From the NCBI GenBank assembly GCA_030523505.1, contig JAUNIK010000084.1:1-9218 (forward strand): a DNA stretch of 9,218 bases, written 5' to 3'. Of this stretch, positions 5,431 to 9,218 are shown piece after piece. The DNA is from Prevotellaceae bacterium (lineage in GTDB: Bacteria; Bacteroidota; Bacteroidia; Bacteroidales; Bacteroidaceae). Position 1 is the first letter of the stretch, and each line of letters begins with the position of its first letter. The translations under genes and the position numbers were made by a program. The notes below the pieces were generated by a model that did not search any database, had not been told where the DNA came from, and saw only the letters and a program-made list of their open reading frames with translations.

Positions 5431-6447
5431 ATGAAAAATTTAGATTGGGAAAATCTGGGTTTTGGTTATCACAAGACCGATTACAATGTTCGTTGCTACT
5501 ATCGCAACGGCAAATGGGGCGAAATAGAGGTTTCGTCAGAGGAGAATATCAACATGCACATGGCTGCAGTGTGTCTGCACTATGGTCAGGAGGCTTTCGA
5601 AGGACTGAAGGCTTACCGTTGCAAGGATGGCAAGGTACGTGTGTTCCGTCCAGAGGAGAACGCAGCTCGTCTGCAGGCTACATCACGCGGAATCATGATG
5701 CCAGAGGTTCCAACCGACCTCTTCGTGGAAATGGTTGAAAAGGTAGTAAGACTCAATCAGGAGTGGATTCCAACATACGAGAGCGGTGCGACACTTTATG
5801 TTCGTCCTCTCCTCCTCGGTATCAGTCCTCAGGTGGGCGTTCATCCTGCTGATGAGTATCTGTTCCTCATATTCGTAACACCAGTAGGACCTTACTTCAA
5901 GGGTGGTTTCGCAAGCAATCCATACGTCATCATCCGCGATCACGACCGTTCGGCACCGCTCGGAACAGGTATATATAAGGTGGGTGGCAACTATGCTGCT
6001 TCGCTCTTCGCTAACCACAAAGCACATGAGTTGGGCTATGCTTGTGAGTTCTATCTCGATGCAAAAGAAAAGAAATATATCGATGAGTGTGGTGCTGCCA
6101 ACTTCTTCGGTATCAAGGACAATACATATGTAACACCGGAATCGACAAGTATTCTGCCTTCCATCACCAACAAGAGCCTCATGCAGGTGGCAGAAGACCT
6201 TGGCATGAAGGTGGAGCGCCGACCAATTCCTGTTGAGGAACTCGACACATTCGAGGAGGCTGGTGCTTGCGGTACAGCAGCCGTAATATCGCCAATATCA
6301 TATATCGACGACCTCGACACCAAAAAGCGCTATGACTTCGGCACAGAGCCAGGTCCACAGAGCCGTCGTCTCTTTGAGACTCTCCGTGGCATCCAGTATG
6401 GCGAAATCGAGGACAAACACGGCTGGACAAGAGTTGTAATTGAATAA
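5431..6447 (+). CDS. ilvE: Branched-chain amino-acid aminotransferase
   Basis: This cytosolic pyridoxal-phosphate enzyme transfers amino groups between glutamate and the 2-keto acids of leucine, isoleucine and valine. It makes the last step of their synthesis and the first of their breakdown. The 338-residue protein belongs to fold type IV, class-II BCAT type. [14 protein letters not shown] at 50-63 and RPLLLG at 125-130 are family motifs. The Schiff-base lysine is Lys183 in [12 protein letters not shown], and Glu219 in [12 protein letters not shown] should contact the pyridine nitrogen. [10 protein letters not shown] at 281-290 lies in the cofactor phosphate region. I chose the ATG at 5431 because conserved sequence ([20 protein letters not shown]) begins directly after it; an upstream TTG at 5380 adds a Lys-rich extension unlike the family. 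The gene sits behind its own promoter and a structured leader. Its stop overlaps the trmB start as TAATG, so the two are probably translationally coupled. Confidence 0.96.
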   Translation: MKNLDWENLGFGYHKTDYNVRCYYRNGKWGEIEVSSEENINMHMAAVCLHYGQEAFEGLKAYRCKDGKVRVFRPEENAARLQATSRGIMMPEVPTDLFVEMVEKVVRLNQEWIPTYESGATLYVRPLLLGISPQVGVHPADEYLFLIFVTPVGPYFKGGFASNPYVIIRDHDRSAPLGTGIYKVGGNYAASLFANHKAHELGYACEFYLDAKEKKYIDECGAANFFGIKDNTYVTPESTSILPSITNKSLMQVAEDLGMKVERRPIPVEELDTFEEAGACGTAAVISPISYIDDLDTKKRYDFGTEPGPQSRRLFETLRGIQYGEIEDKHGWTRVVIE

Positions 6448-7217
6448 TGGGAAAAGGAAAATTAGCTAAGTTTGCGGATATGGAGCGCTATGAGAATGTG
6501 TTCCAGTATCCATACAGTGTCATTGACGATGTGCCTTTCGAGATGAAGGGACATTGGAGAGAAGAGTATTTCCACAACGACAACCCAATCGTTTTGGAGT
6601 TGGGTTGCGGCAAGGGCGAGTACACCGTTGAGCTGGCTCGCCTCTATCCTGATGTCAACTTCATCGGAGTTGATATCAAGGGAGCACGAATGTGGACCGG
6701 AGCTACACAGGCTCTGGAGGCCGGTTTGAAGAATGTGGCGTTCTTGCGCACCAATATCGAGATTATCGACCGATTCTTTGCACCGGACGAAGTGCAGGAG
6801 ATATGGCTCACCTTCTCTGATCCGCAGATGAAGAACCCTCGCAAACGTCTCACATCGACATATTTCATGGAGCGTTATCGCCATTTCCTTGTCGATGGTG
6901 GCATCATTCATCTCAAGACCGACTCTAATTTCCTCTTCACATATACCACCTATATGGTAGATGGCAACCAGTTGCCTCTGCTCTTCCGCACAACAGACCT
7001 CTATCATCATGAGGGCTTGGACGAGGAGACGCAGCGCATCTTGAGCATCCAGACTTATTATGAGTCGATGTGGATTGAGCGTGGGTTGAACATCAAATAT
7101 CAGAAGTTCCGCCTGCCTCATGGTGTGGAACTGCACGAACCGGACATCGAGATAGAGCTCGATGACTATCGTTCGTATCACCGCGACAAGCGCTCCGGCC
7201 TTGACAAAGCAAAGTAA
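6447..7217 (+). CDS. trmB: tRNA (guanine-46-N7)-methyltransferase
   Basis: TrmB uses S-adenosylmethionine to methylate N7 of G46 in the tRNA variable loop. The 256-residue protein has a Rossmann-type methyltransferase fold. The SAM-binding motif [11 protein letters not shown] is at 50-60, the acidic loop [10 protein letters not shown] at 74-83, and [11 protein letters not shown] at 101-111. The signature [15 protein letters not shown] at 123-137 corresponds to the FPDPWPKKRH region of other bacteria, with Bacteroidota-style substitutions. [10 protein letters not shown] follows near 156. A short N-terminal extension of about 45 residues precedes the SAM motif, as is common. The ATG shares one base with the ilvE stop. 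The following glycosidase gene starts 17 bases downstream with no recognisable promoter between, so all three may share one transcript. I see no truncation or missing key residue. Confidence 0.95.
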   Translation: MGKGKLAKFADMERYENVFQYPYSVIDDVPFEMKGHWREEYFHNDNPIVLELGCGKGEYTVELARLYPDVNFIGVDIKGARMWTGATQALEAGLKNVAFLRTNIEIIDRFFAPDEVQEIWLTFSDPQMKNPRKRLTSTYFMERYRHFLVDGGIIHLKTDSNFLFTYTTYMVDGNQLPLLFRTTDLYHHEGLDEETQRILSIQTYYESMWIERGLNIKYQKFRLPHGVELHEPDIEIELDDYRSYHRDKRSGLDKAK

Positions 7218-7234
7218 AACGTAAGGGTTTGCCT

Positions 7235-9218
7235 ATGAAGAAGTTAGCAGTAGTTGTGCTGATGATGTTCGCCTCGTGCAGCATCTACGCACAGAAAGTA
7301 ATCACCCTTGGTTCGCTCCTCGACGAGATGATAGATGTCGAGGAAGGGGCTCGCATGCCGGCTCTTGACTATAAGTGCCTGCAGAGTTCGAGCTACGACC
7401 GCCGTTCGGTGTCGCCTTCCCAGCCGGGATGGTTTGCCAACGACGATGGCTACGGTGTGGTGCGTGTTGATACTACTGCAAACGGACTGGAGCGAGTGAT
7501 GCTCGATACCGACGGTCCGGGCGTGGTGACACGTTTCTGGATAACTGCCATAGATAAGAAAGGTGTGATACGCATCTATTTCGACAATGAGGCAAATCCT
7601 TCGGTCGTCATTCCGGCTTACGACCTTATGCGAATCGGCATTGATGGCATGGAGGGCGGACTGCTTCTTCCTCATACCAGCTATGAGAAAGACGGCAAGG
7701 GTGGCAGTACGATGTTCCTGCCGATGCCTTATCAGAAGCATTGCAAGGTGACGTTCACTTACGAGGATGACACCAATCTGTCGCCTCGTTATTTCCAGCT
7801 CAACTATCGCCGTTATCCTAAAGGAACCAAGGTGGAGACTTTCTCGCTTACAAAAATAGCGGGATATAAGGATAAGATTGCGCGTGTGAATCATGTCCTG
7901 CAGCATCCTGAACTGTCTGAATCCCTCTCTTCTTCAACCTCGGTATTCCGTTTGCCGTCTCTTTCTGAATCGGTTGTTCGCTTGCCTCAGGGTGAACAGG
8001 GCGTCTATGAACTGCAGTTCGCGTTGAGTGATATCGAACCGGAACAGATGGAGCAGGCCATGCGCGATGTGCTTGTTTCGATGTCGTTCGACGGAAAACA
8101 GACTGTAAGCGACATTCCCGTATCTGACCTTGCCTGTGCCGGATTGGGCGCTCCTGCGATGAGGAGCTTCTATACTGAGTCGTTTGGCCGTGGAATGGTT
8201 ATTATGCGCTGGTTCATGCCTTACAGGAAATCAGCGGAGATAACGCTCCGCAACAGTTCTGCGCAGCATGTTTCTGTCAGTGTCACAACAAAGACAAAAC
8301 CGATAAAATGGGACAAGCGTATGCTTTATTTCCATGCTTCGTGGCGTCAGCAGTTGGGCACTCCAATCACCACTTTCGATGTAAGTGATGAGAAGGCCAT
8401 CGATTGGAATGTGGCTGATATAAAGGGCAGGGGAGTGCTCAAGGCTGATATGCTCACGCTCTACAACTATACCAAGGCTTGGTATGGCGAGGGCGATGAG
8501 AAGATTTATGTTGACGGGGAGACTTTCCCGAGTCATTTCGGCACAGGTACCGAGGATTATTACAACTGTTCATGGGCTCCGGTGGTGGTGTTCCAGACTC
8601 CATTTGGTGGTGCTCCACGCGAAGATATTGCTTGTTCGCTGGGCTATAACACCTTCTTCCGCACTCGTCATCTTGACGGCATTCCATTCAACAAAGGTCT
8701 TAAGTTCGACCTCGAGATGCTCGGTTGGCAGAATGGCAAGGCTGATGTGGCGGCAACAACCATCTGGTATGGCACTGCCGAGAGTGAGTGCGTCCGCCAT
8801 ACTCCTCATGATGCTGAGTACCAGCTGCCTCCTGTTCCGGCCGATCCTGCCAATTGGCATTTGGAGGGTGCTATCGAGATTGAGGACCTTGAACTGACAG
8901 AGAAGCCTGAGGGCATAGCAACTGAGCGACAGATGATGCTCTCCTGGCCGGAATACGACTGGAGTGGTAGTCGCCAGTTCTTCTGCATAAACGGCAAACC
9001 AGGTCAGTCGTTCTCATTCGAAATACCTGCTGAGGGTATTGAGGGAGAGCACGAACTGTTGCTCTATGCTACTAAGGCACCTGACTATGGCATTGTGGAT
9101 TTCAGCATTGATGGTTCCACCCCTGTCCGTTTCAATGGCTATAATAATAAGGTGGAACTTGCTGGTCCGCTTTCATTAGGCAGACACGCCCCTAAGAATG
9201 GGAAGTATCGGCTTACCA
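7235..9218 (+). CDS. Secreted DUF2961 / GH172-family glycosidase, 3' end missing
   Basis: The frame is open from the ATG at 7235 to the right edge, 661 codons. Residues 1-19 form a signal peptide: KK, then a hydrophobic core, then SIYAQ. Cleavage after Ala19 is likely. Cys15 in FASC is a weak lipobox, so a lipoprotein is possible. The body matches DUF2961, now glycoside hydrolase family 172. Members act on arabinofuranose or fructofuranose linkages. DGPGVVTRFWI starts at residue 93, and WYGEGDEKIYVDGE is followed by FGTGTEDYYN at 435-444. Glu419 and Glu440 are 21 residues apart, the same spacing as the catalytic pair Glu270/Glu291 that I recall for the Bifidobacterium difructose-anhydride enzyme. 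Residues about 540-661 look like an extra beta-sandwich domain, such as a carbohydrate-binding module. The substrate cannot be assigned. It starts 17 bases after trmB, an unexpected neighbour. Confidence 0.88.
   Translation, partial: MKKLAVVVLMMFASCSIYAQKVITLGSLLDEMIDVEEGARMPALDYKCLQSSSYDRRSVSPSQPGWFANDDGYGVVRVDTTANGLERVMLDTDGPGVVTRFWITAIDKKGVIRIYFDNEANPSVVIPAYDLMRIGIDGMEGGLLLPHTSYEKDGKGGSTMFLPMPYQKHCKVTFTYEDDTNLSPRYFQLNYRRYPKGTKVETFSLTKIAGYKDKIARVNHVLQHPELSESLSSSTSVFRLPSLSESVVRLPQGEQGVYELQFALSDIEPEQMEQAMRDVLVSMSFDGKQTVSDIPVSDLACAGLGAPAMRSFYTESFGRGMVIMRWFMPYRKSAEITLRNSSAQHVSVSVTTKTKPIKWDKRMLYFHASWRQQLGTPITTFDVSDEKAIDWNVADIKGRGVLKADMLTLYNYTKAWYGEGDEKIYVDGETFPSHFGTGTEDYYNCSWAPVVVFQTPFGGAPREDIACSLGYNTFFRTRHLDGIPFNKGLKFDLEMLGWQNGKADVAATTIWYGTAESECVRHTPHDAEYQLPPVPADPANWHLEGAIEIEDLELTEKPEGIATERQMMLSWPEYDWSGSRQFFCINGKPGQSFSFEIPAEGIEGEHELLLYATKAPDYGIVDFSIDGSTPVRFNGYNNKVELAGPLSLGRHAPKNGKYRLT

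Noticed and set aside
6462..7181. 239-residue open frame antisense to trmB
   Set aside because: It mirrors the coding bias of trmB and has no domain; trmB motifs on the plus strand are clear.
7244..7906. 220-residue minus-strand open frame
   Set aside because: It lies antisense within the DUF2961 glycosidase gene and resembles no known family.

Overview
The window looks like chromosomal DNA of a Bacteroidota member, most likely Bacteroidales and probably close to Prevotella. Three lines of evidence support this. Three intergenic regions carry the Bacteroidota-type promoter (TTTG or TTG, about 19-20 bases, then TAnnTTTG). Start codons lack clear Shine-Dalgarno sequences. The branched-chain aminotransferase, TrmB, RmlB and XseA protein sequences have the Bacteroidota flavour. 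The genus is an inference, not a proven assignment.

Layout: bases 1-2930 hold three minus-strand genes, transcribed in the order MATE-family exporter, YfcE-like metallophosphoesterase (overlapping the exporter by 4 bases), and rmlB (dTDP-glucose 4,6-dehydratase, cut by the window's left edge). Bases 2931-3174 are a divergent control region with a promoter on each strand and four small inverted repeats between them. Bases 3175-4654 encode both subunits of exonuclease VII (xseA, xseB). Bases 4655-5430 are a long non-coding stretch. It holds a five-unit 22-bp tandem array whose units alternate between two types, a 14-bp palindrome, a large imperfect inverted repeat, a tandem 8-mer, a strong promoter and a structured leader. 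Bases 5431-9218 hold a plus-strand run: ilvE-type branched-chain aminotransferase, trmB (tRNA m7G46 methyltransferase, overlapping ilvE by one base), and a secreted glycosidase of the DUF2961/GH172 family cut by the right edge.

The genes are mostly housekeeping: cell-surface sugar nucleotide synthesis, export, DNA repair, amino-acid metabolism and tRNA modification, plus one polysaccharide-degrading enzyme. Apart from XseA with XseB they do not form one pathway. I see no prophage, CRISPR, toxin-antitoxin, transposase, tRNA or rRNA gene. I do not claim a new biological system. The least explained part is the non-coding stretch 4655-5430, especially the alternating 22-bp array and the ilvE leader.
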